Source: Tubulanus polymorphus
Taxonomy: Eukaryota > Nemertea > Palaeonemertea > Tubulaniformes > Tubulanidae
Direction of reading: 5' to 3'
Assembly: GCF_964204645.1 (NCBI RefSeq)
Contig: NC_134025.1
Coordinates: forward strand, 24,088,001 to 24,148,000
Length of the DNA: 60,000 nt
A program made the translations under genes and the position numbers. Positions within the stretch are counted from its first letter, which is position 1, and each line of letters begins with the position of its first letter. A model generated the notes under the pieces. It saw only the letters and a list, made by a program, of their open reading frames with translations. It ran no database searches and was not told where the DNA came from. Shown here piece by piece: positions 1 to 12,600 of this stretch.

Positions 1-311
1 TACTACGTTTGTTTTTGCTTATTTTCTTGGAATATCTTGCACATTGCCACGCGTAGAAACATTATGGGCAAGTGTAGACAATAGTGTATCTAATATTATA
101 GCAGGCAAACACAAGGAGAAATTGAAATGAGAAAGGAGAAAAAATGCCAAAACCATAAATGTAAAACAAATTTTTAAGAACTAATTTGATACTAATGAAT
201 ATCATTTCATTTTGGAGGGATTGTTTATGTTTCTTAAGGCAACTTTTTTTATATGCTTTTTTCATTTTTGCAAAATCATCATTCTTTGTTTCATATTCTG
301 ACTGCTTTTAG
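1..311. other. Intron 5' of the first visible TECPR2 exon
   Basis: AT-rich sequence with no convincing coding frame. The missing N-terminal WD40 exons of TECPR2 should lie upstream of the window, so this is most simply the intron before the exon ending at 362. It ends in a pyrimidine-rich tract and an AG at 310-311; a second AG at 325-326 could also serve as the acceptor. Confidence 0.55.
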
Positions 312-3300
312 TTTCGTCTGTCTTAGCGGATAATCGTACTCGCACACCTTCATCAGTTCCGGGTAACACTTCAATAATTTTGCTTGAAGGGGACACTCGT
401 CCTCAGATCCTGCTGATTCCAGAATACATTTCAAAGCGGATATTCCGCCAAATCCTCTTATATCCAAATCAATAGAATTTTTCTTTCAAAAATTGGTAGA
501 TGGGTAAATAATCAAAACAATGTATGCAAGTTAATGATATGCCCAATAATTGATGTTCAATAAAGAAAATATTGCTACAAATCAAATTTTACAAATCATG
601 AGTTACGAAGCTTGTTTGCCATTTTATGTTTGCTTTCTGCGGTGGATGGTCAATTTAGATGTAAAGATATTTTCATAAAGATATTTTCTCGATTGCTATT
701 AGACATTGTTAATCATTGGAATTTTTCATTACAGAATACAAGCATATCCTACAAGAATCGATGAAGTCAAATCCTCAGCGATCTCAGAGTGTGACCAATT
801 CACCTTTGACACTACATCCGACAATTTCAGAACGAAGCGCCAGCCCTGTGCCTTTCCTTCCTAGTAATCTGTTCGGTAAAATCAAGACGACACTTGAGTA
901 TGCTTCTAGTGCAGGATTGAACTCGCCTCAGAATTTCAGTGGAGCAGCACCTGATGACAAAAATCTGGTACGACCGACGGCACATAGCGCTACTGATATA
1001 GGCATTGTGGCGAGCAATTCGTCGACCAACGGTTTTGACAGTTCCGTATCTAGCCAACAAACATCAGTTGAAATTGAAGATGCTGTAGACGCTAGTCAGC
1101 TTCTCACTGAAACCGTTTCAGAGGCTCTGCCACCTGTCGTTGAACTCAAACAAGATGAAATTGATCAAGTGACGATTGATTTGAAGCTTAAGATTCCAGA
1201 AATTGAGGAAATTCGTGTAAGCCCGATCCAGTGTGAAAGCCCGGAATTATCTACAGAATTATTTACTGATGAAAGAAAGGTTTCCGGATCTCCCAATTCA
1301 CAAAATGGCAGTGCATTTAGAGAAGATCGGTTTAGTTCTTTGAAAGGCAAACATGAACTGGCAGGAGAATTATTAGTCGAACGACGACCAAAGAAAAAGA
1401 AGAAAAAAAAGAAACGTAAAGCCGGTAATTGCACATTCTAATTTAATGCAGTAATGCATGACATTTAGTAAACATGCAATGTTCATAATGAGTTAAAGCA
1501 TAGTTGATAATTTGATTAATGAGTGAAAATAGTATAGTAAAAATAGTTAATTGCTGGAAATTTCCTCTTACAAATAATATAATATGTGTTTAGTTTCAGC
1601 GCCAGCGAGTGAAAAGAAGACCGACTCTGATAGCGGGAAATCTCATGACTCTGTGCCATTGGATACTCGCGAAACTCCCAGTGATAGTGATACCGACCAT
1701 GAAAAATCACCAGAGCCCACAAAAGATCTTGAGGAAGATTATGAGATCGGTGTTCTTCCTGTAAATCCTGCAGCCGCTGATAACGAGCCAAATGATAGTG
1801 TAGATAATACTGATACTGCCTCTGGTGATGCAATTTTGGACAATGAAAAACTTGAGATTTCAACTGAAATTGCGAAAGAGATATCGACTGAGATGGAGAT
1901 TATGCATAACAGTGAAAATCTAATGAATAAGTCGGATATCAAACCAGAATCTGAGAGTACAATTTCAGAGCGTCCTTGCGAATTGACTGTGTCAACAGAT
2001 CAGGTCGATTCCATTGTACATCCCCTTATGACCGAGCCCGTTTTGTGTAGTCCAGATGCATCAGGGTTAAATCAAACACTTGATGTATCGGTTGATGATT
2101 TCTACGCAAAATATCAGAAGAAAAGTGTGAAAGAACAGCCAACCATCGACAAAATCGATCCAATCACCGAATTTCAACAAAAACTCAGGGATAATGGAAA
2201 TTTCAACCGAGCTACTGATGAAGCAATCTCAGTGGATCCATTACTTACGCTGCTTACAGATACGTGGTCTGCATTTCCGACACCTGGCTACATTCAAAGT
2301 ATCTCATTGTCCCATAAGCAGGCTTGGGTTACAGATAAAAATGATCGCTTATACAGTAGCAGTTTGACTGAACCGGGACTAACCTGGAAAAAGGAAGATG
2401 ATGGAGCAAAGCTTATTTCAGTTTCCGACAATGGAGCCATTCTTTGGAAATTGCTTAGGAATGGTAGTGTCTATGCTGCCGTTCGCATGCTAGCAGGTGG
2501 ACCTGATAGTATAGCGTGGCAAGAAGTTCTCAAGGATGTCAAATATATCAGCGTTGATAACACTTGTGCATGGTAAGTTTAATTTACGCTACTCCTCATT
2601 TACAGGCCTGAACTGTATCTAAAACACATTTGATCATTTTTCAGGTTCATTAAAAACACAGGGGAAATAATGCTGCAGACAGGATTGTCAAAAGATCGTC
2701 CATTTTTCACTTCAACATTAGTCAGTTGTCCGTGTAAGTTGCTGCATATTAAATGTCGTAATGATGTCGTTTGGGGTCTGACTGATGAAGGAAAAGCAAT
2801 TGCGCGTGTTGGAGTGCAACCTGGTTGTGACGAGGGAACACGCTGGGATGAAATTGAATGGTAAGATTTTTCCTTGACCAAAGCATTTTTTCGCATTTCT
2901 TCAATGTAGTCTACTAGTAGTTCATTAATTGTTCATCGAGTCATTTTGATTTTTCAGCCTTCCAGATGGTCTTGGATTTTGTTCGTTTAGTCTTGGTGGT
3001 CAGAACTCGGCATGGGCATTGGATATAGCTGGTCGATTATTCTTCAAAACTGGTGTGACTTCTAAAGCTCCTGTCGGTGATCCGCATTGGTGGCAGGTAT
3101 GAAATTGTCAATCGAAAAAGGCAGAAATAAACAATCGTGCATTTTCTGTGTATTTTTGTGTAATTCCATATTTTCAGATATCTTTGAGTGAATATTTTAT
3201 TCAGGACAGCTCTACAATTGATAACTGGACAAAGTCACTTGCAGAATTCCTCGATCCTCAAAAATTAACCAAAGTCCTGCAAGGAAATCAAGGCGGTCTT

Positions 3301-5101
3301 GTCCTGGCTAGTTCCAATGGTATTTGGGTATGCCCTGAGCAGAGAACTTCATTCAGAGTTTGCAGAGGCATGATGACAGGTACGGCATTTGTAAAATATA
3401 CGCTTATTTTCTACTTAGGGCGAACTCTGTTTAAGTAAACTGGATACCTTTTGGTTTTACAAATTCTTTATGCTGTTCAGAATACCTTGATTGAAAAGTG
3501 GAACTGGCTTGGTTACATGATGGTTAAAAAGGCATCTGGTTGTCTCTCTTGTAGTGGAGCTGTCCCCATCTCTCTATGATTATTAGAATATCTATTCAAT
3601 ACCAAGCAATATAACAATTGATTAAGATGCCATCTGCTCTTTTGAAGGTCACTTGTGGGAAGTTGCATTATTGTCTGGAGTAGCACTATCCATGCGCTGG
3701 AGCCACGTATGTGCCCAAGTTGCTGAGGGCTCGTTAGGTATAATATGGGCCCAGCAGCCGAATGGTGAAATATTGTATATGCCCCTAGAAACTAAAGCGT
3801 TTATTTCTGTTGGAACTCGACACCTGCACAGTCCCTTACTGTGTATTTCTGCGGCTGAAACTGCCGTATGGATCCTTACTGATGCCGGTAAGGTTTTTAT
3901 ACGTCAAGGAGTGAATACTAGGTATCCACAAGGTATTGGATGGGTAGATCTGGATCTTTCTCAATTAGGTGAGTAATCGCAATGTACGAAGCAGTTTCAT
4001 TTAGAATAGCTGTTATTAGTCTGAAAGTTTGATTACTTTGAACAGCTGCTTTGTATTATGTTCATGATGATGTGAAGTCGTGTAAAATGTCTTTGCGATC
4101 TGATTTCAGGTGAGTCTAAGCTGGTTCACCTCTCCATCGGTGCTGAGAACGTGTGGGCTGTTGACCAGTCAGGTGTCGTGTACTTCCGTATTGGCATATT
4201 AGCACCATCTAGTCAGGTGTTGAATCAAGCATGGATTATCGTAGACGAGAAACCGTCAAATGGCTCATATTTTGCACAAGTCGAAGTTGGTCCTAAAGAT
4301 AACATGGTTAGTACAATTTGATTGTCCATAATATACCAGTATGTTCATCATATACAGACGATCCCCCAATATATAACAATGTGTATTAGCTTTTCAATTC
4401 TGTGATTTGAAGGTTTGGGCAATTGACGACAAAAAAAGTGTTTACATGCGACGTGGAGTCACAGACCGTATGCCTCTAGGTCAGGAATGGATTCATGTAC
4501 CTGGTATGTTACTAATGCCCTTCAATTTGAAAAACTTATGTGCACTAAGTCAAAGAAACTTGTTTATTATAATCAAAATAAAATTTGAACTTGAACTCGG
4601 TATGTTCTGAGCAGATAGTGAGTATTAGAAACTTTGTTAGATTCCCGACAGCTTACACATCTCTACATTTCTGTGGTGTTTAAGGTACGCAAGCAAAACA
4701 GTTGTCAATTTCAAATGATACTGTCTGGGCGTTGAGTCCGTCTGGTGATGTTCTGGCGAGGTTCGGTATAACCGAAGACAACGAAGTCGGTAATTACTGG
4801 AAAAAGATCCCCGGAAACTTTATCAGTATATCAGGTAGGATGGATTGAAAACGCTTGTTATTACTCGTACATTGTCTAATGAATTCAGTCATCACCAGAT
4901 ATTTGAAATGTATTTCGATTTGTATCATTACTCGTTCCAGCTTCTGCGAATAACAATCTGTGGGCGTTGAACAACGAAGGTCAGCTGTGTCAACGAACCA
5001 CTCGCTGTTTTATACCTCAACTCAGTCGCGATTTGGCTACGAAAAAACGGGCTCGGACAGTCAGTCAGGCGAGCAGCGACGGAGATTGGGAACTGTTATA
5101 A
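312..5101 (+). CDS. TECPR2: TECPR2, tectonin beta-propeller repeat protein 2 (C-terminal ~1,062 codons, 5' partial)
   Basis: Exons: 312-362 (weakest), 735-1424, 1600-2572, 2645-2860, 2958-3096, 3178-3379, 3648-3968, 4110-4306, 4413-4503, 4685-4834, 4941-5101. Donors are GT and acceptors AG, and exons 735-5101 join into one open frame of 1,046 aa plus stop. The first two long exons encode a Ser/Thr/Glu-rich disordered region with a polylysine run near 1390-1418. From about 2240 on there are about eleven tectonin blades, each with a V-W-x-[LVI]-[TD]-x-x-G-x-[VL]-like core, for example VVWGLTDEGK, VWILTDAGK and VWAVDQSG. The protein ends in DWELL. TECPR2 is a WD40 + TECPR scaffold that binds ATG8 proteins and HOPS and supports ER-exit sites and autophagosome turnover. 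About 1,062 aa plus an absent WD40 domain fits the ~1,411 aa human protein. TECPR1 was considered, but no PH or dysferlin domain is seen and the C-terminal LIR is a TECPR2 trait. Introns are short (72-372 bp). Confidence 0.9.
363..734. other. TECPR2 intron between first visible exon and the disordered-region exon
   Basis: 372 bp, AT-rich, beginning GTAACA and ending TTACAG. The joined codon reads G|AA (Glu). The preceding 51-bp exon is open in this frame, but its sequence is not diagnostic, so the boundary at 362 is the least secure in the gene. Confidence 0.5.
5075..5098 (+). other. TECPR2: C-terminal LC3-interacting region (LIR) of TECPR2
   Basis: The last codons before the stop encode S-D-G-D-W-E-L-L. 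The core W-x-x-L follows acidic residues, the standard LIR layout. Human TECPR2 also ends in a tryptophan-based LIR (W-E-V-I, from memory), so both the motif and its extreme C-terminal position look conserved. Confidence 0.8.
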
Positions 5102-6500
5102 CGCGGGGCGTCTAGAGAAACTAGAATCAACTCAATGTTCATGCTTTCTCTTTTATATGATATTTGTCGCACGTGACATTCTCCGAGGTCTTTCGTTTGT
5201 TTTCTTAGAATTCGGAAGGACTTAATCGAGCTTGGCTCTTTAGTTGTATGAAGTTTGACCTGAATTCGTCGCTAGTGTATTAGAGCTTATTCTTCTTCTA
5301 GGTCTTTCGATCGTTCATGGCTGCTAAATTGTACAAAGTACAAACTGTGTTTAGTTATTTATCTTATTTATTTGATTTTGTTGGTTTTACATAAAAAATC
5401 GAGTCAAAATAATTACTGTTCCTAACCATTTAGTCAAACATCCATTGAAGGATTGATTTTCTCTTTTTAACTTTGTTTTCTGTCAAAGGTGCTGATAATG
5501 AAATAGTTGTTTAAAGGAATATGTGCAATATTATCCTGTATTATCTGTTTGACATTGAATCAATATACCAGTAAATCTAACATAGGCTTTCGGTAACATC
5601 TTTTATAGTTCAGGTCTCCTTGTTTCATCGTAATTTTCAAAGGATTCAATTTGACTTGAGAACTGTTGACTGGGTCGTCTATCTCTGATAAATTGTCGAT
5701 TCGCCTACGCTTAGTGATTTTGCCTAAATAACATTGTTGTGTACATTTTAATCTGTAAATGTGTTTAAGAAACATTGTGAGTATTTGATGTGAGAGAACC
5801 CAGTGGGAAGTTGTTTATATACTTATCTTTGTATGAATAAGATAATTGTAAATTATTTCAATTACTTCAACATACTCCTACAAATGATATTGCACTAATG
5901 TTTTCTCCATATTTGGTATGTTTCCACTTACATTCTTAATAATTCTTGTACATGTAGGCTGATATAGATATGAATGTATGTGAAAAATTTGGTAAATATC
6001 TAACATCTCTGCCACAACTGTTACGTAGTGCATAGTTGTGCGCATTTGATTTTGATATGTTACATTCATATTTAAGTATGAAAATGGTATAATGTCAATG
6101 AAAAATTTACATAAATTGGACTCAATTGGTGGTATCACTTCTTTTTCCTTCCTACACCAAGATGACTTTTCGACTCTTTAAAGTATAGCAAGTTAATTAT
6201 GTACATTGCATTTATAAATTCAGCTTGTTTCATTTTACGTGTGATCATGTACGTATCAGTTACTAAAGCATCGTAATTGTTGCATCGATGCTGGTTGTAA
6301 AACTTAAGAACCGACTGTTAAATTGCCTTCCCAGCTTCTGACATGATGATTAAAATCGTACTCTACTGCTAGTGTGTACCATAAAGTTTCAATGATTTGT
6401 ATGTTTGGGGAGAGCATGTTAATTAAATTTAAATGTCTAATTTATATCTATTTCACGATGGAAATGCTTGCAATAAAATGGATATATGTAAGTAATGTTG
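5102..6500 (+). other. TECPR2: TECPR2 3' UTR (approximate end)
   Basis: AT-rich, no coding frame. The first good AATAAA after the stop is at 6472-6477, followed by a T/GT-rich stretch typical of a cleavage region. Another AATAAA lies at 6651-6656. The exact cleavage site cannot be fixed from sequence. Confidence 0.5.
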
Positions 6501-6659
6501 CTATGTCTCTGATCTGTGCTGCCACCATCTTTCTCGCTTGGATTCGATACCGCGTTCCAAGGTTCACGTATTTAGTTCATTAGTTTGAAGGATCAAGTGG
6601 AAAATTGATGATCGAAATCGATAACAGATTATTGCGTATATTGCCACTCGAATAAATTA

Positions 6660-9600
6660 TTATTTGAACTGTTTACTTCGAGTGGACTTCAAGAAAAGTT
6701 CGTAATCGACGCATCATATATGAATCTTACAGTGTAGTCTAATTTTCTAATAATCTACGCCCTTCTTACTTATTAACCTCTTTTTAGAGTACACAATTTC
6801 TCTTTTTGGGATGTTTTTAGATATCCTCGACATCAATAACGAAATTATCTATATACTTATCATATTATATATCATTTTATATGAAATACTAGTGCATGGC
6901 AGTTGGTATACCCATAGCAGGTGGGGTATGCGCGATTTGATTATTTTTACGGTGCATGTAGGTAAATCTAATTAGGTTCGTCAAAACGAGTTTTCCAGAA
7001 ATTTATGACGTGTGTTTAATTACGGAGTATAGTCGTCTGCTATAGCATAAAAATTCTGCTCTCGTCGTGCACCGGCGGTTTTATATTTTCCTGAGCAGAT
7101 AATCTGCGACCGCGCCAGGTCGAACTAATGGATGCAGCACCTCATAAAAGACAGCTACAGTGCGTCTAGTCGCGTCGAGCTACCGGTATATACTGCAGAA
7201 TGAATATTAGATATATGGACACTTCTAGTTGAGTTAATCGCCCGATAAAAGAATGACGAGCAATTTAAGAGACCCCCGATGATTACAGTCGACGAATTAA
7301 TTCTTGGATCTAAAACACGACTAAAAGCAGACACTTCAAATTCCAATTTAATTCTCGATAGATTCTCCTATCCAGAAAAAAAAACGCGTGAAAATGAAGG
7401 TTTATTATTACCTTATTGTTCGTATCTTGGGGACATAATCATTTAAGAAGGGCGGCGTTGGTTTAGAATTCTATATCTTAGGCGTATCTGCATTTTGTTC
7501 ATTTCAAAATAGTTAACAAAACGATAGGCTGTTCTATTGAATGAAAATTGAGGAAATTTTGGGCGTCTTAATTTGTAATCTGTTCAGAACCACGCGTTTC
7601 CACACGATTTTTCATCAGATAGGTCGTTTTTCTTCCGCCGTGGAGACAGCCTAAGATCCGCATTACGGTTTCCGTTGGTACGTGGTCTGTCAATCGCAGG
7701 AAGCCTATCAAATATCTGCCGGATATTGATGACTTTGCAGATAATGGGCATGCTATAATTGTTATCTGTCGGATCAGCACTACCGGCGACATTTAGTATC
7801 TTTATTTCAGGCAACAACGTCAACTCCATATCGAATTTATAATGTCGACTATCGAATAACAGTGCTTTCCATCGATTCGGACGAATACGATCCGATATCT
7901 ATTGAAAGCCAAATTCATTTCTCGTGTCTAATGATGCGATTTGCGATATGGAATTCTAACTTTACCGCCATTGGGACGTGTGGGACTCCGAACGACATAA
8001 TATCGGTGAGCTTGCAGTTTGCAGCGCTTCTGCTCGACTTGGGAACGAGAGCTTCCAAGTGTGAAATTTTCAGTCGTCGCTTATCGTGTGAACATTTAAT
8101 AACGATACAAGTTCTTATCCCCGAGGTGAAATCAACCACTTTAACACAACTCCCTCCTAACTCTGATATCTCGTTCCAAACCAATAAACGTATCGAAACA
8201 CAAAAACACTGCGTTTCCGATTGTGCGTCTGGAAGTATTTTCAATTAATTTCGAACAACCTTGACTAACTTAATTCGTTTATGGCATAATAAACCCATGG
8301 TGCTTTTGCAGCTCCAATGTCGAATTCGCTCCCATACTAGTTTAATGGCGGAAATGGCCACATTATCCTCACAGCTCGCAACTGACCCTGTCGGGAATAT
8401 TGATAATATCCCAAGCAGATGACGACGTGTCGCCATCGACGAAAACCATACAGAAAAAATAACGCGTTTACACGAACACAACATAGTCATTTACTGCTCG
8501 CCATGGGTGCAATCCATATCAACAAATTAATTGTCACTGACTTCTCTAATTCACAGATAATAACCAGACGAATGCAAAACCATTAATAACGTTGATGTGC
8601 TATAGCTGGTGTATGATTCTTTGGTGGGGATCGAGCCCGCGGGAGATGCGCAGGAATTACTGCTCTTGCTTTCCGTATGTTTCATATTGAAATGGATATA
8701 ATATGATATGATACGATACGAAGTTCATGAAGTGTTTTGCATTTCGAAAATGACTTATCTATTTGCTCTTACATTTCTAACATTCAGCGATGCAGAACCA
8801 GAGATGTTGCAAATATCCATCGATATCAAAATGCAAATCCCCTTAAAGTGCGAGTGCCAATTTTCTGTTCAGCAATAACGTTCAAATAACTTTTTTTTAC
8901 ATTATTTACATATCAATGGAAAATACCGTTACAGTCACATAAGAAAAACACATATACATATTAGGACGTTATAAACGAACAAGTTGTTCCCACTGTGGAT
9001 GGATAATCTTGAAGGCAGCTCCGCATGATGAAGATAAATGTTTTTTATAGCATGGCTGGCATAATGTGCTCGAATACTTCGTGGTCATTTTAGCACCACT
9101 TTTCTGTCAGGCTAGTGTTTCAAATGGTTGTTGTCAATGACCACCAGTTACAAGCAGTCTGATTTTCCGTGATAAATTGAGCATTTAAGCGATATACTGC
9201 AATATGCCGAGCGGTGGATATGGCTCATTTATCAAGATGAATCTGGCGACCGGTGTCTCGGTCCGAGCAGATACGACATAACGCTTTGACCAACAACTTA
9301 GGATGCAATGATATACGTGCGTGTTTCACACTGCATGATAAATGTAACTTTGCACGCCCGAAAATCGATGCAGACGAGATTTTTAGCTTTTCGTCCCCGA
9401 CGTTATCATCCACCCTACGACCGACTCCGACAAGAACCTGATCGCTTGTAACCTGTCCTGATCAAATAAAAAACGAGTTGGGTCTACCAATTAGTATATG
9501 TATTATCGCTCAGATTTTTCCCTTATTGTCACGTCGTAATACTTATCATAGTTGCGATATACGTATGCGTCAAGTTTCATTATACGCTCTTCAAAACGAA

Positions 9601-12600
9601 TCGTGCGTGACAGGAATTGAAGTAAAATGTTTTATCAGAACAATATAACGATATCAACAGCAGTACCATATGGGCATAGTAGTGTGTACGGAGATAATTT
9701 CCAGGCGTTGCCTTCTCCGATCAAATATGATACAAAGAAGGCCAACATTCCACCAATTTATTGTCACCCCTAATAATTCCATTTTTAATGACGAATAACA
9801 ATATGGATACGCTAAAAGAATTGAACTGGAATTGAGACAGGTCTGCATAGTCTGGTGGTCCTTGATGGTCCGAGGACGGGGTTCCTTGTATCACGAGTAT
9901 GGCTTAATATGGCACTTAATTGATCAACTTTCACATTAATGTAGATATAATAACATATATATTACACAAGTATTGGGACATAACTATACTATGGGACATA
10001 ACTTCTCTTTCGGGGGGTTTCTTCATTGAGAACTATCTTGCAGGGGTTTATAGCCTCGAACTTCTTTTGACAAATCCAGTTGCAACCGTGTACTTAGTGT
10101 ATTTGATTCCAGACTTGGTGGTCGTGTAAGCATCATTACAGATTGATAGGAGAATGATGCCGACTGGACGGGTTTATATAAATAAAATGTATGGGAGAAT
10201 AATACCGTCTGTGATATAATAGGCTTTTAATGTTGACGACGGTTGCTGTCGATGTCAGTGTCATTCCTCACAGCGCAATTCTCTAAAAGGAATCATATGT
10301 CGATGGGATTATGAAGCTCTTAATGACCATTTGTTCGTGCAGCTAAAAGGGACATATCGGGAATTACGAATACATAACCCTGGATCATATGAATTTATGC
10401 CCGCAGCAAGTATCGGCGATACCGTTACGCATCAGAGAAAAGCAAACGTCAGCAGTGACACGAAGATTCAAAATTACAGCAATCCGGCGTCATGTGTATC
10501 ATCTATACGTGGATGGCTGCAAATCATTTCTCATTTGCCGACTCGGCGGCGGGAATAAAAGCAAACAGCGCCGATGACAGAGACTCGAGACGAAATATTC
10601 TCGTAACTCATCTTAATGGTTCTTCATTACGATCTCCATCAAAATTCTGCCTGAACAATGTTCAACTTGGGCAACCGCATTATTTATGCTCAGAAATCCC
10701 GACAGCAAATAAACAATAAATCGCACCAAGCGCGCCGCACGAATTCCCCGATCTCCTAGAAGTCTGCGAAGATTTTAGAATACTTACCAGCAATACAGCA
10801 ACCGTTTCTTCATTTTCCTGCCTCTCTATGGTGTTTATGAGTACAAAGTTCAGTTTTAAATTTATCGGAGGCCATTTTACTTTAGAAATGTCAAGATACC
10901 GGGGCCGTGCTGTGAAAACATCAATGACAGTGGCTTTATTGAGGTAAATCTTAGATGTCTAAGATAAATGATAAATTGCGAATTAAAGAAAAAACACACG
11001 AAAAAGTGGCTCTTTCTGTGAACACGCGGGGTATCGTGGCTGTATCCTTTGATAATACGATTACAGGCTTTGATCATTGATGCCCATTTGCATCTGCGCA
11101 CATATGCTCGGTGCCATTGGTGTTCACTTCCGGCGGTATATCCTCAATGACGAAATAATCACGAAATAACCACGCAGAGAATGAAGACAAATTTATCTTA
11201 CAAGCCCAGCCTTCGTCGTTTCTTCGTCTTTCGTTTGTATCGGAGTGTAGCAAGGAAATGAGAACTCCTTTGCAGATGGCCAAACACAGATAACCTCCGT
11301 TATTCCATGCTTTCGGTTCGTGTTTTAAGTCTTCAAAGCTTTAGATGAACTTACACCGCTTTTTTCCAATTCCAGGGAGATGCTTATGGTCTCTATAGAT
11401 ACGTGCAAAAAAAACCTGATTTACCGACCTTTTTCCTATTTCATTTCATCGAAGTTGTAATTTCTAATAGCCTGGCTCAGCATTACCGACGTGATTATGT
11501 CTCTTTTCGTTTGGGATTTATGAGTCAAACTACAACTTATATCATTTAGCAATCAGTGAAATTCTCATAAAAAAGTGTTTTTCTATCTATCCCTCTCCCT
11601 CAAAATCTTGTCACAAAAATGAAGCCGTATTTTTCTTTTATTTCGATATTCTAATTCATTTGGTAACTATGCTGATTAAACGTATGCTTTTTTGTTGAAT
11701 TCATTCATCGTTTTGTAATAGTTCACTAATATTTGCAGTCGTATCAAAACGACTTTATAGTTATCTGATGAAGTTTCTGATTTTTTTTTCACAGTAAGGA
11801 ACGTGTCGTTTTACCGTAATAGGATCGCATTTAACCGCAAGCAGAATCCGAACAGCAGAAAAAAAATCGTCTCCGATGCCAACCGACCAAAGATTTTCCC
11901 GATATGAAAGTGGGCCTCCAGCGGAATGCAATAACTAATAGTAAGTCATTATTCTCGAACAACGCGCAGACGTCTGAAGAAAGAGAGTTTTTTCCATCGC
12001 CATAGAGACAAAAATGAAGAGTCACGAAAAGATATCAGAATAATCAACGAACAAAATGAAGAGATATCTAGAAAGCGCCAAGTAAATAGGGAAGTCTATT
12101 ACGTGAACCTCTCTGAAAATAAGAAATGAGATAGTAAAGCTGTATGGCATGGGATAGTAAAGCGCTAATAGAATTCATCTTTCCTTCCCGAAATGACGAA
12201 TTATAGGCGTTACATCAATGGGCAGAAACAAAAGTTTGGTCCCGATTTGAATGTCGCATTGAAATAGAATTTGTACCCCATATTTTGTAGAATTCGATTG
12301 ATCATTCACGCCTGTTATTGCCCAATCCGTACATTTGCATAATTCCCCCAATAAATTCCCGCTGCTTTCAGCTTTTCCGTAAGTTATCCTTTATCATATT
12401 TCCATCTTTGAATCACGATCCCAATTTATATTCTCTAAGATGTCTTTTTTCTTTGTAGAAATCGGCGGCGAAAAATATCAGACCGAACCGGCGGATGCGT
12501 AAGACTTTGATCCTACGCATTGATTGGAATCGACGCGCTCGTGTCTCAGGCTAGAATCCCCACTTCCTATATTCCTCTTTAAACTTCGCCCCGCGCAATT

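Noticed and set aside
312-5101. Identity as TECPR1 rather than TECPR2
   Set aside because: No PH or dysferlin-type domain is encoded among the eleven exons, and the C-terminal W-E-L-L tail and long disordered region before the propeller fit TECPR2.
7862-8248. 128-codon + strand frame mirrored by a 109-codon minus-strand frame
   Set aside because: Neither strand shows a family motif; mirrored frames are a typical chance effect.
8620-8660. tRNA-like T-arm (GGCTCGATCCCCACC on the minus strand)
   Set aside because: No matching acceptor stem, D-arm or A box at the right spacing.
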